DNA of 60,207 nucleotides from an uncultured Bifidobacteriaceae bacterium (GTDB taxonomy: Bacteria; Actinomycetota; Actinomycetes; Actinomycetales; Bifidobacteriaceae). This document shows positions 42,627-53,108 of the stretch, in pieces (within the stretch, counting starts at the first letter, position 1; each line of letters opens with the position of its first letter). The translations under genes were made by a program, and so were the position numbers. The stretch lies in contig CAMPNN010000004.1 in assembly GCA_946891915.1 (NCBI GenBank), forward strand, positions 1-60,207, read 5' to 3'. The notes under the pieces were generated by a model. That model had not been told where the DNA came from, searched no databases, and worked only from the letters and a program-made list of their open reading frames with translations.

Positions 42627-42827
42627 TTAAAGCCGGAATAGTGTGTACGGAGAATTTATTTGTGAGTTTGTGCGTTTGAGTGAGATAAAAGTGCCTGATA
42701 TTTAATAGTTTAAGAGTTTTAGGACTAAATACTTAGGACTTAATACTTAATACTTAGGGCTTATAAAGATTAAGCCTTAAAACTGTTAAAAATTGTATAA
42801 AGCTAAGAAGCTGTTTTGGAGGATAAC

Positions 42828-44471
42828 ATGACTTGTAATGATGCGAATGTGAGTTGTAAGGATGAATTGTCGCATGCGGAAATGATGCCAATGAAAGTGA
42901 GCGAAATCGCTGATGCTGTTCAAGGCGTTGTGCACGTGAGCGAGCAGAGCAGTAATAGAGACAATTCGCTCAGCAATAATAGCAGCTTCAACGGTTTAGA
43001 CGCTACAGCTACTTCTGCTTGCAGTGATTCTCGTCAAGTTCGTGACGGTTCCGTTTTTATTGCCATCCCGGGAGAGCATGTTGACGGTCACGATTACGTT
43101 CGTAAAGCACAAATTGGCGGCGCTGTAGCGGCAATAGTCGAGCATGTTGTGGAAGATTCTTCACTTGTGCAAATTGTTGTGGAAGATTCTGTTAAAGCAT
43201 TAGGAATGCTTGCTAAACATAATTTGCGTCGTCGCAAAGATTTTCCGCAGCCGTTTACGATTGTTGGAATTACTGGCTCCGTTGGAAAAACAACAACAAA
43301 AGATATGCTTAAAGTTTTGTTGAGTAGTTTAGGAGAGACTGTTGCTCCAGTTGGTTCGTTTAATAACGAGATTGGTTTGCCGCTTACCGCTCTTAAAGTT
43401 GGGAGTGAAACACGATTTTTAATAGCGGAAATGGGCGCTAATCACGTTGGTGAGATTGCTGGCTTAACTCGTATTGCACCTCCAGATCTTGCAGTTGTTC
43501 TTAAAGTCGGAGTTGCTCATTTAGGTGAGTTTGGTTCAGTTGAGCGAATTGCGCAAGCAAAAAGTGAGATTGTTCGCGGACTTGTGCCGGATGGTATTGC
43601 AGTGTTAAACGCTGACGATTTTCGCGTTTGTGCAATGTCTAATCTCGTTCAAAGCAAGCGTGTGCGCTGGTTTGGCAAAAATGCGCAAAATGGTGTATTG
43701 GAAGAAGCTAAAAAAGGCGAATATCAGCTTTTTGCAAGCGATATAAAGCTGGATTCTCTTGGAAAACCAATATTTACTCTTAACGAAATTGATAATTTAG
43801 GAAATTGCGCTAACAAAACACAAGTACATCTTGCAATACAAGGTGAACACAATGTAATGAACGCTCTTGCTGCAGCGAATGTTGCTAGATATTTAGGCGT
43901 AACTTTAGAAAATATTGCCGACTTGCTCAGTAAAGTTTCTCATATTAGCCCGCATCGTATGCAGCTTAGCACGGTTGAAAATAATGGTAGTAAATTTACG
44001 CTTATTGACGATTCGTTTAATGCAAATCCTGATTCAATGAAAGCTGGAATTGACGGTTTATGCGCGTATGAGCACGACGATAGTGCGCAATCATGTAATC
44101 TTTTCCGAATTGCTGTTCTTGGTTCCATGCTTGAGCTTGGTGAAAACGAAGACGAATTGCATACCAATATTGGAAAGTATGCTGCAGATTCAAACGTCGA
44201 CGCAGTTATAGCAGTTGGTTCAAAAGATGGTGCCGATTTGTACAACTTGGCTAAGTGCATTGAGCAGGGAGCGCGCGCTTCTTGGCATAATAAGAAGCTT
44301 ACCGCGGATTGCGCAGTGTATTGCGCTCATAATGCGGATGAAGCCGATGATATTGTTTGGAAGCTTGTGGCCGACCATCCGAGTAGTGTTGTGTTATTGA
44401 AAGGCTCACACGCTTCAGGATTAAGCGTGCTTGCTGAACGCTGGGCAAGCCTTCCAACGCATAATAATTAG
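42828..44471 (+). CDS. murF: UDP-N-acetylmuramoyl-tripeptide--D-alanyl-D-alanine ligase
   Basis: Adds D-Ala-D-Ala to complete the peptidoglycan stem peptide in the cytoplasm. About 547 residues, longer than E. coli MurF (452) because of an N-terminal stretch and small inserts. The N-terminal domain has DSRQVRDGSVFIAIPGEHVDGHDY (about 68-91). The P-loop is TGSVGKTTTKDML (G150 onward), followed by FNNEIGLPLT and the conserved LIAEMGANHVGEI. The C-terminal domain holds LIDDSFNANPDSMKAGID (about 390-407). ATG 42828 follows GGAGG (42818-42822); a TTG within that site is not credible. The 200-bp gap before it has ACTTAATACTTA direct repeats but no gene. Confidence 0.96.
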   Translation: MTCNDANVSCKDELSHAEMMPMKVSEIADAVQGVVHVSEQSSNRDNSLSNNSSFNGLDATATSACSDSRQVRDGSVFIAIPGEHVDGHDYVRKAQIGGAVAAIVEHVVEDSSLVQIVVEDSVKALGMLAKHNLRRRKDFPQPFTIVGITGSVGKTTTKDMLKVLLSSLGETVAPVGSFNNEIGLPLTALKVGSETRFLIAEMGANHVGEIAGLTRIAPPDLAVVLKVGVAHLGEFGSVERIAQAKSEIVRGLVPDGIAVLNADDFRVCAMSNLVQSKRVRWFGKNAQNGVLEEAKKGEYQLFASDIKLDSLGKPIFTLNEIDNLGNCANKTQVHLAIQGEHNVMNALAAANVARYLGVTLENIADLLSKVSHISPHRMQLSTVENNGSKFTLIDDSFNANPDSMKAGIDGLCAYEHDDSAQSCNLFRIAVLGSMLELGENEDELHTNIGKYAADSNVDAVIAVGSKDGADLYNLAKCIEQGARASWHNKKLTADCAVYCAHNADEADDIVWKLVADHPSSVVLLKGSHASGLSVLAERWASLPTHNN

Positions 44472-44620
44472 CTTGATTGTGCGGAAGAATTGTCGAATAA
44501 AACTGAACAGTAAACTCAATATAAAACTGAACAGTAAACTAAAATAAACAAATAAACAAATAAACTTAAAGTAAACTAATAGACGGAACGGTAAGCGGAA
44601 TAGTAAATGGAGGTTAAGCG

Positions 44621-45724
44621 GTGATTGCGCTTATTATAGGAATTGTTGTGTCACTCGTAGTTACTATTGCTGGCACTCCTTTGCTTATTCGTTTGGTGCA
44701 TCGTTTGCATTACGGCCAGTACATTCGTCAGGATGGGCCGCAATCGCATTTTGTAAAACGTGGCACGCCAACAATGGGCGGCGTTGTAATTAATCTTGCG
44801 GTTGTTGTTAGCTGGGCTGCTTCTGCGCTGTACAGGTACTTGTCTGTGGGGCGAGCGCCTTCTTGGTCCGCCGTTTTGGTGCTTTTTGCAATGCTTTCTA
44901 TGGGTTTGCTTGGTTTTATTGACGACTTTGCTAAAGTCCGTAAAAAGCAGAATCTTGGTCTTTCTGTTCATGCTAAATTTATTGGTCAGGTTGTGTTCGC
45001 AAGCATTTACGCTTTGTTGGCTTTGCTTTTGCCGACGCAGTCTGGTTTGCCAAGTGCTCAAGCTGGAATGAGTTTTATTGAGCGTCCATTTTTTGATTTT
45101 TCGATTCTTGGGCGAGGCGTTGGGATCGTAGTATTTATTATTTGGGTTAATTTCCTCATTGCAGCATGGTCGAATGCTGTGAATTTGACTGATGGTCTTG
45201 ACGGCTTAGCTGCAGGATCTTCCATGATTGCTTTTGCAGGATACGCGTTGATTGCTTTTTGGGAAAGCTACCATGTGCGTGGCGGTGGTCATTTTGGATT
45301 CTCATACGCGGTTTCGGATCCTCTTGATTTAACTATTATTGCAGTATGTGCTGCAGTTGCTTGCTTTGGATTCTTGTGGTTTAATTCAAACCCTGCGCAA
45401 GTATTTATGGGAGATACTGGATCTTTGGCATTGGGCGGCTTGTTTGCTGCGCTTTCGATTGCAACTCACACCGAGTTTTTGGCAGTAATTTTGGGTGGGT
45501 TGTTTGTTATGGAAGCCGCAAGTGATGTTATTCAGGTTGGTTTCTTTAAGGCTACGCATAAGCGCGTGTTCAAAATGGCTCCGATTCATCATCATTTTGA
45601 ATTGTTGGGATGGACGGAAACTAAGGTTGTTGTGCGTTTCTGGATGATTGAACTCATGTTTGTGTTATCTGCGCTCATGATGTTCTATGCTGATTGGGCA
45701 GGTCGTTCAGGATTGCTTATTTAA
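44621..45724 (+). CDS. mraY: Phospho-N-acetylmuramoyl-pentapeptide transferase
   Basis: Transfers phospho-MurNAc-pentapeptide to undecaprenyl phosphate, forming lipid I at the membrane. 367 residues with about ten transmembrane helices. Family motifs are intact: [13 protein letters not shown] (about 49-61), [17 protein letters not shown] (about 98-114), [13 protein letters not shown] (about 188-200) with its catalytic aspartates, [11 protein letters not shown] (about 265-275) and the PIHHHFE loop (about 323-329). The start is GTG 44621 after GGAGGTTAAGCG. The 149-bp upstream gap contains AACTGAACAGTAAACT direct repeats and AAATAAAC runs, with no gene. The murF-mraY-murD order is standard. Confidence 0.97.
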   Translation: MIALIIGIVVSLVVTIAGTPLLIRLVHRLHYGQYIRQDGPQSHFVKRGTPTMGGVVINLAVVVSWAASALYRYLSVGRAPSWSAVLVLFAMLSMGLLGFIDDFAKVRKKQNLGLSVHAKFIGQVVFASIYALLALLLPTQSGLPSAQAGMSFIERPFFDFSILGRGVGIVVFIIWVNFLIAAWSNAVNLTDGLDGLAAGSSMIAFAGYALIAFWESYHVRGGGHFGFSYAVSDPLDLTIIAVCAAVACFGFLWFNSNPAQVFMGDTGSLALGGLFAALSIATHTEFLAVILGGLFVMEAASDVIQVGFFKATHKRVFKMAPIHHHFELLGWTETKVVVRFWMIELMFVLSALMMFYADWAGRSGLLI

Positions 45725-45746
45725 TAGAAAATCGGAAGGCTTAAAT

Positions 45747-47330
45747 ATGAATACTTTTATGGGTTCTGAAGCATCTGTTTCTTCACAATCGTGCGCACCA
45801 AACAACGCGTTTCCATTTCGACGTGTTTTAGTTGCTGGTCTTGGTGTATCTGGACGAGGTGCTGCCGAGGTTTTGTGTGCTGTTGGAGTGGAACCAATAA
45901 CAGTTGATGAAAATAAGCCTGAAGCGGATATTCATGATTTTGCATCAATTGACTGGTCGAAGATTGATGCTGTTGTTACTTCTCCAGTATTTAATCCTCG
46001 TACTCAATTTTTGCTTGAGGCTGCTTCTCGTAATATTCCGGTAATGAGCGAAGTTGAGTTAGCTTGGAGGTTGCGCGTAAATTCTAAACGCACAAACATG
46101 CCAGCTTACTGGGTTGGAATTACTGGCACTAATGGTAAAACATCTACTACCGAAATGACTTCCAATATGCTTACTGCGTGTGGATTAAACGCTCCAGCAG
46201 TTGGGAATATTGGAAAATCTGTTTCGCACGCAGCTTTGGAAGCTGAGCATGATGCTTTGTGTGTTGAATTAAGTTCTTTCCAACTGCATTTTACTGATTC
46301 TTTAGCTCTTGACTGTGCTGCTATTACTAATATTGCTGCCGACCATTTGGATTGGCATGGCGGCATGGAAGCTTACGCTAAAGATAAGTCAAAAGTTTTT
46401 AATAATGTGCGTAAGGCGTTGGTTTATAACGCTCAGGATGCACGAGTTAAGGCTTTGGCGTTTGCTGCAAAAGTTGCAGATGGATGCAAGCGTATTGGTT
46501 TTACTTTGGAAGATCCAGCTGTTGGTGAAATCGGTGTTAAAGACGGTTGGATTGTAGACAACAGTGGTGTTGCGGGCGGTGTTAAAGGCGAGCCGAAACG
46601 TATTGTGCAATTGTGTGATTTGAAGCATTTATGCGAACCGGATGGCACAGTTTACCCACATTTGTTGGCGGATGCGCTCACGGCTTTGGCTTTAACTTTA
46701 GGTTTGACTGGTAATGTTGCGTGCGCTGTTCGTGCATTGTGTGAATTTGCGCCGGGTGGGCATCGTATTCAAACGGTTGCAACTTTGCCGTCTGAAGATG
46801 GGAATCCTTTACACGGTATTCGATTTGTGGATGATTCTAAAGCTACTAATGCACATGCTGCTGCAGCATCTTTGGCAAGTTTTTCTGAAAATTCTGTAGT
46901 TTGGATTGCTGGCGGTTTGGCAAAGGGCGGTCATTTTGAAGATCTAGTAGAACGCCAACGTCACGTTATTAAAGCTGTTGTTGTTATTGGCGTAGATCAG
47001 CGTCCGATTGTTGAGGCTCTTCATTCTAAAGCTTCGGATTTGCCGGTAACTATTGTTTCTCCTGACGGTTCTTATGCTAAATCTTATGATGGCGTTAATG
47101 ATTCTGTTTACGCGCTTATTGAGCAGAATGTTATTGAAACAGCTGGCTCTAAGTGCGGTGAGGCTGTTATGAGCAAAACTGTGGAAGCTGCTGGCAATTA
47201 TGCCAAGCCGGGGGATGTTGTGCTTCTTGCTCCTGCCTGCGCGTCTATGGACCAATTTGTTTCGTATGCTGATCGCGGTAACCGTTTCGCTCAGGAATCT
47301 CAACGATGGGTGCATAATCATGGTATTTAG
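45747..47330 (+). CDS. murD: UDP-N-acetylmuramoylalanine--D-glutamate ligase
   Basis: Adds D-Glu to UDP-MurNAc-L-Ala in the cytoplasm. 527 residues, longer than E. coli MurD (438), mostly through inserts in the C-terminal half. The N-terminal Rossmann motif is [17 protein letters not shown] (about 28-44). The P-loop is [14 protein letters not shown] (about 129-142), followed by [20 protein letters not shown] and [21 protein letters not shown]. The C-terminal domain has [17 protein letters not shown] and [18 protein letters not shown] 45747 follows GGAAGG; the in-frame ATG 60 bases earlier lies inside mraY and lacks a binding site. Its 3' end overlaps the ftsW start by 11 bases. Confidence 0.96.
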   Translation: MNTFMGSEASVSSQSCAPNNAFPFRRVLVAGLGVSGRGAAEVLCAVGVEPITVDENKPEADIHDFASIDWSKIDAVVTSPVFNPRTQFLLEAASRNIPVMSEVELAWRLRVNSKRTNMPAYWVGITGTNGKTSTTEMTSNMLTACGLNAPAVGNIGKSVSHAALEAEHDALCVELSSFQLHFTDSLALDCAAITNIAADHLDWHGGMEAYAKDKSKVFNNVRKALVYNAQDARVKALAFAAKVADGCKRIGFTLEDPAVGEIGVKDGWIVDNSGVAGGVKGEPKRIVQLCDLKHLCEPDGTVYPHLLADALTALALTLGLTGNVACAVRALCEFAPGGHRIQTVATLPSEDGNPLHGIRFVDDSKATNAHAAAASLASFSENSVVWIAGGLAKGGHFEDLVERQRHVIKAVVVIGVDQRPIVEALHSKASDLPVTIVSPDGSYAKSYDGVNDSVYALIEQNVIETAGSKCGEAVMSKTVEAAGNYAKPGDVVLLAPACASMDQFVSYADRGNRFAQESQRWVHNHGI

Positions 47331-48558
47331 CAGTAAAAAGCCTGTTAATTGGATGCGCTCATTGGTGCATAAAAAAAGCATTGAGGAGCGCAGTCAGGAT
47401 TCGGAATTAAAACAGTACACTGGTTGGCACAGCTTAAACAATCCGCTCTGGTGCTTGAACGGCATGAGAATATCAATAGTTATTTTGTCTATTTTTGGCT
47501 TATTTATGGTATTTTCTAGCTCGTCGGTAACAATGATCACGTATGGTGCTGCTCCATGGGGCCAGGGAGTAAATCAAACAATGTACTGCATTTTGGGGCT
47601 GATTGGTTATATTTTTGCTTCCAGAATTCCAGTTTCGTACTACAGTCGATATGTTGCGATTATTTACATTGTGGCCGCTGTTGCTCAGTTCTTAACTTTT
47701 GTGCCGGGTTTAAGGCATGAGGTTAATGGTAATGCTGGCTGGATTGCTATAGGTCCTATTACGTTGCAGCCTGCAGAAATTACTAAGCTGTCTTTGTGTA
47801 TTTGGCTTCCAATAGCGCTTCTTGCAGCGAAGCAAGCGTATAAGCGCGTTAAAATGCGAGCGTATATTCCTGCAGCTTCCGGACTTGGATTGTCGCTTTT
47901 GCTGGTTGTGGCAGGAAAAGATCTCGGTACTGCTTTGATTATTATACTTATTGCGCTTATAGCGTTTTATCTTGGCGGATTCCCTACGCGCTGGCTGCTA
48001 TTAAGCATATTTGTTGTGGGGTTATTGGTGGCGCTGCTGGTGCTTACAAGCCAAAATCGTATGCGTCGTATTCTTGCAGCTTGGTACGGTTGCGATGCTA
48101 AAGCTGCTAAAGGCGTTTGCTTCCAAACTATTCATGCACAATATGCGATGGCTTCCGGCGGACTTTTAGGCGTTGGTATTGGTAACTCTCGTGAAAAATG
48201 GAATTATTTGCCTTATGCGCATAATGATTTTATTTTTGCGATTATTGGCGAAGAAATGGGATTTTTGGTTGCAGCGGCCGTAATTTTGCTATACATAATA
48301 ATCGGATGGTGCATGCTTTCTTCTGCGTTACAAGCAGAGTCAAAGTTTATTTCAATCACTTTGATGTGCATTGCAACTTGGATTGTTGGGCAAGGTTTAG
48401 TAAATATTTTGGTAGTTGTGCAAATTTTGCCAGTTATGGGCGTTCCTATGCCGTTTGTGTCTGCAGGTGGTTCTTCGCTTGTTATGTGTTTGGTTGCAGT
48501 TGGTGTTGCTGACGGACTTATGCGGGCAAATCCACAGATTGCAATAAAGAAGCAGTAA
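47320..48558 (+). CDS. ftsW: Septal peptidoglycan glycosyltransferase FtsW (SEDS family)
   Basis: Polymerises glycan strands at the septum as partner of FtsI. 412 residues with about ten transmembrane helices. SEDS signatures are visible: [22 protein letters not shown] (about 138-159), [22 protein letters not shown] (about 200-221), and the last-loop [14 protein letters not shown] (about 376-389). The N-terminal 45 residues are cytoplasmic and basic. ATG 47320 is chosen because it overlaps the murD end in the usual way and the protein then starts [11 protein letters not shown]; an upstream in-frame ATG at 47200 lies deep within murD. murG follows after 25 bp. Confidence 0.95.
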   Translation: MVFSSKKPVNWMRSLVHKKSIEERSQDSELKQYTGWHSLNNPLWCLNGMRISIVILSIFGLFMVFSSSSVTMITYGAAPWGQGVNQTMYCILGLIGYIFASRIPVSYYSRYVAIIYIVAAVAQFLTFVPGLRHEVNGNAGWIAIGPITLQPAEITKLSLCIWLPIALLAAKQAYKRVKMRAYIPAASGLGLSLLLVVAGKDLGTALIIILIALIAFYLGGFPTRWLLLSIFVVGLLVALLVLTSQNRMRRILAAWYGCDAKAAKGVCFQTIHAQYAMASGGLLGVGIGNSREKWNYLPYAHNDFIFAIIGEEMGFLVAAAVILLYIIIGWCMLSSALQAESKFISITLMCIATWIVGQGLVNILVVVQILPVMGVPMPFVSAGGSSLVMCLVAVGVADGLMRANPQIAIKKQ

Positions 48559-48583
48559 TTTTGTATGGGAAGGGTGAGTAATA

Positions 48584-49777
48584 ATGCTAGATAATGGTAA
48601 AAGTAAGGATTTGCACATTGTTCTTGCGGGTGGGGGAACTGCAGGACATGTTAATCCGCTGCTCGCAGTTGCGGACGCTATTAAGAATCGTGAACCGGAA
48701 GCGCATGTTAGCGTAATCGGAACAGCAGTCGGATTGGAAAAAAATCTTGTTCCTCAAGCAGGATACGAACTTGACACTATTGAAAAAGTTCCATTTCCGC
48801 GAAAACCAAACTTGGATGCTCTTAAGTTTCCAATCCGCTGGTTGCGCGAAAAACGCAAGGTTGCAAATATTTTGAATAAGCGAAAAGCGAATATTGTTGT
48901 AGGCTTTGGCGGATATGCTGCGGCACCAGTGTATTCACAAGCTCACTCTCAGCATATTCCTATTGTTATTCACGAACAGAATGCAAAAGCTGGAATGGCT
49001 AATAAGCTTGGCGCTCGCTGGGCTGCAAAAATTGGAACAGTGTATGAAAATACAGGTTTGCACGCAAGCAAAAGCGCTGAAATTGAGCGAGTAGGCTTGC
49101 CTCTTAGACCTGCTATTGCTAAGTTGTGTGAAAAATTCGCAGAAGATTGCGACTCGGCTTGTGTTCAAGGAGCGTGCAAGCTTGGACTTGATCCTCGCAA
49201 ACCAATTATTCTTGTTACGGGCGGATCTTTAGGTGCTAAAAGCATTAACTTATCTGTTGCTAAAGCTTCTAAAGATTTACTTAAATACTCGCAAATAATT
49301 CACTTAACTGGTCGCGCAAAATCTAAAGAAGTGCGAGATATTGTTGCCAAGCAAGTGGGAGAATCTCAAATAAACGATATTAGCCCTGAAAATGCTGGCA
49401 AAGGCGATTATCATATTGCAGAATATTTGGAAAGAATTGACTGGGCTTTTGCTTGTGCAGATTTAGTTATTTGCAGGTCGGGAGCCGGAACTGTTGCCGA
49501 AATTTCCGCGCTTGGCTTGCCAGCAGTTTACGTGCCGCTTCCTATTGGTAACGGCGAGCAGCGTTTTAATGCGGAACCCGTTGTGAAAGCTGGGGGAGCT
49601 GTAATTGTGAACGATGCTGATTTTACTGAGGAATGGTTGTGTAACGAAGGTTTAGCGTTATTAAAAGATGAGAAACGCTTACAAAATATGCGTGAAAATG
49701 CGTGGAAATACGGTATTCGCAACGCCGCAGACGTTATGGCAAAGCGTATTCTTGAAATCGCAAAAGAAAGCAGATAA
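48584..49777 (+). CDS. murG: UDP-N-acetylglucosamine--N-acetylmuramyl-(pentapeptide) pyrophosphoryl-undecaprenol N-acetylglucosamine transferase
   Basis: Adds GlcNAc to lipid I, giving lipid II, on the inner face of the membrane. 397 residues. The GT-B fold motifs are present: [17 protein letters not shown] (about 14-30), [15 protein letters not shown] (about 106-120), [18 protein letters not shown] (about 127-144), [12 protein letters not shown] (about 211-222) and the acceptor stretch [28 protein letters not shown] (about 296-323). The start is ATG 48584 after GGAAGGGTGAG. murC starts two bases after the stop, so the pair is coupled. Confidence 0.97.
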   Translation: MLDNGKSKDLHIVLAGGGTAGHVNPLLAVADAIKNREPEAHVSVIGTAVGLEKNLVPQAGYELDTIEKVPFPRKPNLDALKFPIRWLREKRKVANILNKRKANIVVGFGGYAAAPVYSQAHSQHIPIVIHEQNAKAGMANKLGARWAAKIGTVYENTGLHASKSAEIERVGLPLRPAIAKLCEKFAEDCDSACVQGACKLGLDPRKPIILVTGGSLGAKSINLSVAKASKDLLKYSQIIHLTGRAKSKEVRDIVAKQVGESQINDISPENAGKGDYHIAEYLERIDWAFACADLVICRSGAGTVAEISALGLPAVYVPLPIGNGEQRFNAEPVVKAGGAVIVNDADFTEEWLCNEGLALLKDEKRLQNMRENAWKYGIRNAADVMAKRILEIAKESR

Positions 49778-49779
49778 TA

Positions 49780-51387
49780 ATGACAAGCGTGAAAAACAGC
49801 ATGAATTCATCTTGTGAAAATGTTGACGTTGAAAATATCGACGTTGAAAATATCGACTTAAACCCTGTAAAAGCAGCATTTGACAATTCGCAAAAAGTTA
49901 CTTCTCTCGGACGCGTTCATTTTATTGGCATAGGTGGTGCCGGTATGAGCGTGCTTGCGGAAATGCTTCACGAAGAAGGCGTGAAAGTTAGCGGATGCGA
50001 TAAAGAAGAAAATGACCACACTCAACGCTTGCAAGAATTGGGTATTGAAGTAAAAATTGGCCAGAATGCTTCTCACGTTGACAGCGCGGATGTGCTCGTA
50101 TACTCAAGCGCAATTAAACCAAGCAATCCCGAAATTGTAGAAGCACACAAGCGCGGCGTAAAACTTGTGCACAGAAGTGATATTCTCGCTCTACTGCTTT
50201 CTTCAAAACGCGGCGTAACTGTTGCTGGAGCGCATGGAAAAACCACAACTAGCTCACTTCTAGCTCACATATTAAACGTTGCTGGAACGGGAGAACTTGC
50301 GGACGCAAGCTATGCAATAGGCGGATCAATTCAAGCAGCGGACGGAAGCGTAATAGACGGCGGCCACGCTGGAAGTGGAAGCGTTATGGTTGCCGAAGCA
50401 GACGAATCGGACGGAAGCTTTGAAAAATACCATCCAGAAGTAGCAATCGTAACAAACGCAGAAGCTGATCACCTAGATCATTACGGATCTGGCGAAAAAT
50501 ATCGAGAAGCTTTTGTTGAGCACGTAAGTCACGCAATTAAACACGTAGTAATATGCGCAAACGATGCCGGTGCTCGCCAAGTGCTTGAAGCAATGTCGGA
50601 TGATTCTTTGCGCTCTACTGTGGCTTATGGCAGCGCGGATACTTGGAAGCTTTCAGTAAACGAGCGCGTGCAAAAGTTGGCAATGTTTGCTGCAGTTGAG
50701 CATGAAAGTGAGCAAGCTTTTAGTGGATTGGAAGAATTCACGCTTGTTTTGCCAAAAAATCTTATGAAAAATGAGGATTCTTGCGCTGCAAAAGAGGATT
50801 CTTGCAGTGTAAAAGTTAGCTTGCTTATTCCAGGATTGCATAATGCGTTGAATGCTTCTGCGGCTATTATTGCTGCGGTTTTGCTTGGTATGAGTCCGGA
50901 AGATGCTGCGCGTGGTGCTAAAAGTTTTAGGGGTGCTTCGCGTCGTTTTGATATTCGCGGATGTGTTAATGGTGTGACGGTTGTGGATGATTATGCGCAT
51001 CATCCAACGGAGATTGAGGCGCTTTTGCGCGCTGCAAGAAGACGTTACCCTTCCGCTTCGCTTCGTGTGCTTTTCCAGCCGCATTTATTCTCTCGCACGC
51101 GCGCTTTTGCTAAGGAGTTTGCGAAGGCTTTGGCTTTGGCGGACGATGTGATTGTTACGGGAATTTTCCCTGCTCGAGAAAAGCAGGAAGATTTTGCGAA
51201 TATTCATGCGTCGACAATTGTTGAAGCTGCTAAAGCTCAGGAAATTCTAGTGCCGATGGAAGCGGTGGAAAATATGCGCGAGGCTGCGTTGAAACTAGCT
51301 AATCGCGCAAAATCTGGAGATGTGCTTCTTACGGTTGGTGCTGGAAGTATTACTGCAATGACGTCTGTTATGCTTGAGGCTTTATAG
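49780..51387 (+). CDS. murC: UDP-N-acetylmuramate--L-alanine ligase
   Basis: Adds L-Ala to UDP-MurNAc, the first Mur ligase step, in the cytoplasm. 535 residues. A 40-residue N-terminal extension contains a 15-bp in-frame repeat encoding DVENI twice. The enzyme starts at VHFIGIGGAGMSVLAEML (about 46-63), with the P-loop VAGAHGKTTTSSL (about 147-159), VAEADESDGSF (about 207-217) and NAEADHLDHYGSGE (about 228-241). The C-terminal VVDDYAHHPTEIEALL (about 404-419) and LFQPHLFSRT are typical. No clear ribosome binding site precedes ATG 49780, consistent with coupling to murG. The following gap (51388-51579) has AAGTAAGCAAAAGT repeats and no gene. Confidence 0.97.
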   Translation: MTSVKNSMNSSCENVDVENIDVENIDLNPVKAAFDNSQKVTSLGRVHFIGIGGAGMSVLAEMLHEEGVKVSGCDKEENDHTQRLQELGIEVKIGQNASHVDSADVLVYSSAIKPSNPEIVEAHKRGVKLVHRSDILALLLSSKRGVTVAGAHGKTTTSSLLAHILNVAGTGELADASYAIGGSIQAADGSVIDGGHAGSGSVMVAEADESDGSFEKYHPEVAIVTNAEADHLDHYGSGEKYREAFVEHVSHAIKHVVICANDAGARQVLEAMSDDSLRSTVAYGSADTWKLSVNERVQKLAMFAAVEHESEQAFSGLEEFTLVLPKNLMKNEDSCAAKEDSCSVKVSLLIPGLHNALNASAAIIAAVLLGMSPEDAARGAKSFRGASRRFDIRGCVNGVTVVDDYAHHPTEIEALLRAARRRYPSASLRVLFQPHLFSRTRAFAKEFAKALALADDVIVTGIFPAREKQEDFANIHASTIVEAAKAQEILVPMEAVENMREAALKLANRAKSGDVLLTVGAGSITAMTSVMLEAL

Positions 51388-51579
51388 ATTTATTTGAAAA
51401 ATTCCGAAAAAAATAAGCAAAAGTGGCAAAATGCCGCAAAAAGTAAGCAAAAGTAGGAAATCAAGTAGATAAGTAAAGTACGTAAAATCGTTAAAAAATA
51501 ATCTTAAGCTGTAAATAACATTCTGCTATAAATAATAGTATTCTGTTATAAATATTTGATTTTTACGAAAGGTAACGGT

Positions 51580-52803
51580 ATGGGTCGCTTTATAAAAAGC
51601 AAATCAAATGATTCTGCTGCAAATAACGCGTACCCTCGTACTGTTTCGAGTATTAATCTTGTAGGCTCTGCTAATTTGAATTCCGCAAAATCAAGTGAAG
51701 CGAAATCGAGTGTAGTGAAATCAAGTGTAGTGAAATCAAGTGTAGTGAAGTCGCGCGTAACAAAGTCGCGCGTGGCAAAATCGCGTGAAACAAAGTCGCG
51801 TGAAACAAAATCAAGTATTGTAAAACCGCATATTTCAAAGCCGCGATTTACATCGTCTACTAAAAAATCGCAACGTATTAAACTGCACTCAATCACGCAA
51901 AAAACCGAGCAAATCAAGCTTCCTAACATTATTAGTGAGGACCATCAAGGCAAATTTGTTGACGCTCGTCGACTGCCTGGGCTTGATTTTGTTAAAAAAA
52001 CGTTAAGTCAAACTTCTGGCTCGCTTGGGATGATGACGCGTCCGCACATCATCAATTTTCGAGAAAGATTTAAGGAGCGGAAAAACGCAATTATTCGTTT
52101 TACTTTGAAAAGAATAATTGCAACGCTTGTCGTCGTTGCCGCAGTAACTGCAACGGTTTGGTTATTGCTTTTTTCGCCAGTGTTTAGGCTACAAGCGGAC
52201 GATATTGATATTTCCGGATCTAACGAATGGGTAAGCGAGCAAACAATTGCCTCAATTGCCTCAACGCAAGTCAATAAATCACTATTTTTAGTGTCTTCGC
52301 AAGAAGTAATTTGTCAGCTTAACGATATTCCGGGCGTTACTAAAGCAAAAGTAATCAAAAATTTCCCGCATAGCCTACAAATTACCGTGCGAGCGCAGCG
52401 CCCTGCAGCAATGCTAAAAACGCGAGACAGCAACAGAATGACTGCTGTAGATGCTAAAGGTCGTGTGCTAAACGCAGTAGCGCAGGTTTCTATTAAAGGC
52501 ATTCCTGTAATTGAAGTGACAGATATGCGGCGAAGCTTAAATAGCCGAGCTGTTCTTGAAGCTGTAAAAATCGTAAGCTCTCTTCCTGAATCTTTGCGAA
52601 TGCGAGTTACGAAAGTTACTGCAAAAACGCAGGATTCTGTGGAAACTGAGCTTGGGGATGTGAAGCGAACAATCGTGTGGGGAGATTCTTCGCAGCTTGA
52701 ATTAAAAAAGGCGATTGTTGCAAAAATTATTGACGACCCTAGTAAGATTGGCAACAGAAGTCGCCTTGATGTGTCGTCTCCTGTGCGGCCAATTCTTAAG
52801 TAA
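51580..52803 (+). CDS. ftsQ: FtsQ/DivIB-type cell division protein
   Basis: A bitopic divisome protein that bridges early and late division proteins. 407 residues. The cytoplasmic region (1-170) is long, basic and low-complexity, with a 15-bp repeat encoding VVKSS, then RVTKS/RETKS variants (about 38-75). One transmembrane helix lies at about 177-200 (LVVVAAVTATVWLLLF). A POTRA domain follows (FRLQADDIDISGSNEW, GVTKAKVIKNFPHSLQITV) and then the FtsQ beta domain (VDAKGRVL, GIPVIEV). ATG 51580 follows GAAAGG. It is the last gene of the cluster; ftsA and ftsZ do not follow, and the str operon starts instead, as in other bifidobacteria to my knowledge. Confidence 0.92.
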   Translation: MGRFIKSKSNDSAANNAYPRTVSSINLVGSANLNSAKSSEAKSSVVKSSVVKSSVVKSRVTKSRVAKSRETKSRETKSSIVKPHISKPRFTSSTKKSQRIKLHSITQKTEQIKLPNIISEDHQGKFVDARRLPGLDFVKKTLSQTSGSLGMMTRPHIINFRERFKERKNAIIRFTLKRIIATLVVVAAVTATVWLLLFSPVFRLQADDIDISGSNEWVSEQTIASIASTQVNKSLFLVSSQEVICQLNDIPGVTKAKVIKNFPHSLQITVRAQRPAAMLKTRDSNRMTAVDAKGRVLNAVAQVSIKGIPVIEVTDMRRSLNSRAVLEAVKIVSSLPESLRMRVTKVTAKTQDSVETELGDVKRTIVWGDSSQLELKKAIVAKIIDDPSKIGNRSRLDVSSPVRPILK

Positions 52804-52823
52804 GTTAAGTAAAGACGAAAATT

Positions 52824-52888
52824 GCGTTGTCAGGCGTTGGTGAGCGTTGTCAGGCGTTGGTGAGCGTTGTCAAGCGTTGGTGTATAAT
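52824..52888 (+). promoter_or_regulatory. str operon promoter with three 20-bp tandem repeats
   Basis: GCGTTGTCAGGCGTTGGTGA is repeated at 52824, 52844 and 52864 (the last copy varies at two positions) and runs directly into TATAAT (52883-52888). Each unit offers -35-like TTGTCA and TTGGTG words; the best placed is TTGGTG 52857-52862, with a rather long 20-bp spacer. Confidence 0.6.
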
Positions 52889-52889
52889 A

Positions 52890-53108
52890 GTAATTCGTGT
52901 GTGCCAACGGCGTGCCTTATGTAATAGGTGTGCGGGTTGGGATATCCCAAGTGCCAAAGATAGCGCGCAGTAATGCGTGGCTGGAGGTGCGAGGGCCATC
53001 GGGCCGGTGGACTGTGGCTTTTACTCTTTAACCGATTCATGCGTTAAGGTGTGCTGCAGTGTGGCGGTTTCACCAAATAGAAGATATCAATGAATCGGAG
53101 AACTTAAG
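52890..53108 (+). other. Long leader of the str operon
   Basis: About 215 bp without a gene. It contains a 14-bp palindrome TTGGGATATCCCAA (52937-52950), a GC-rich stretch around GAGGGCCATCGGGCCGG, and two ATGAATCGG/CGATTCATG words (53033-53042 and 53089-53098) that are inverted relative to each other and could pair to enclose the region before the start. It may carry translational or transcriptional control of ribosomal proteins. Confidence 0.4.
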
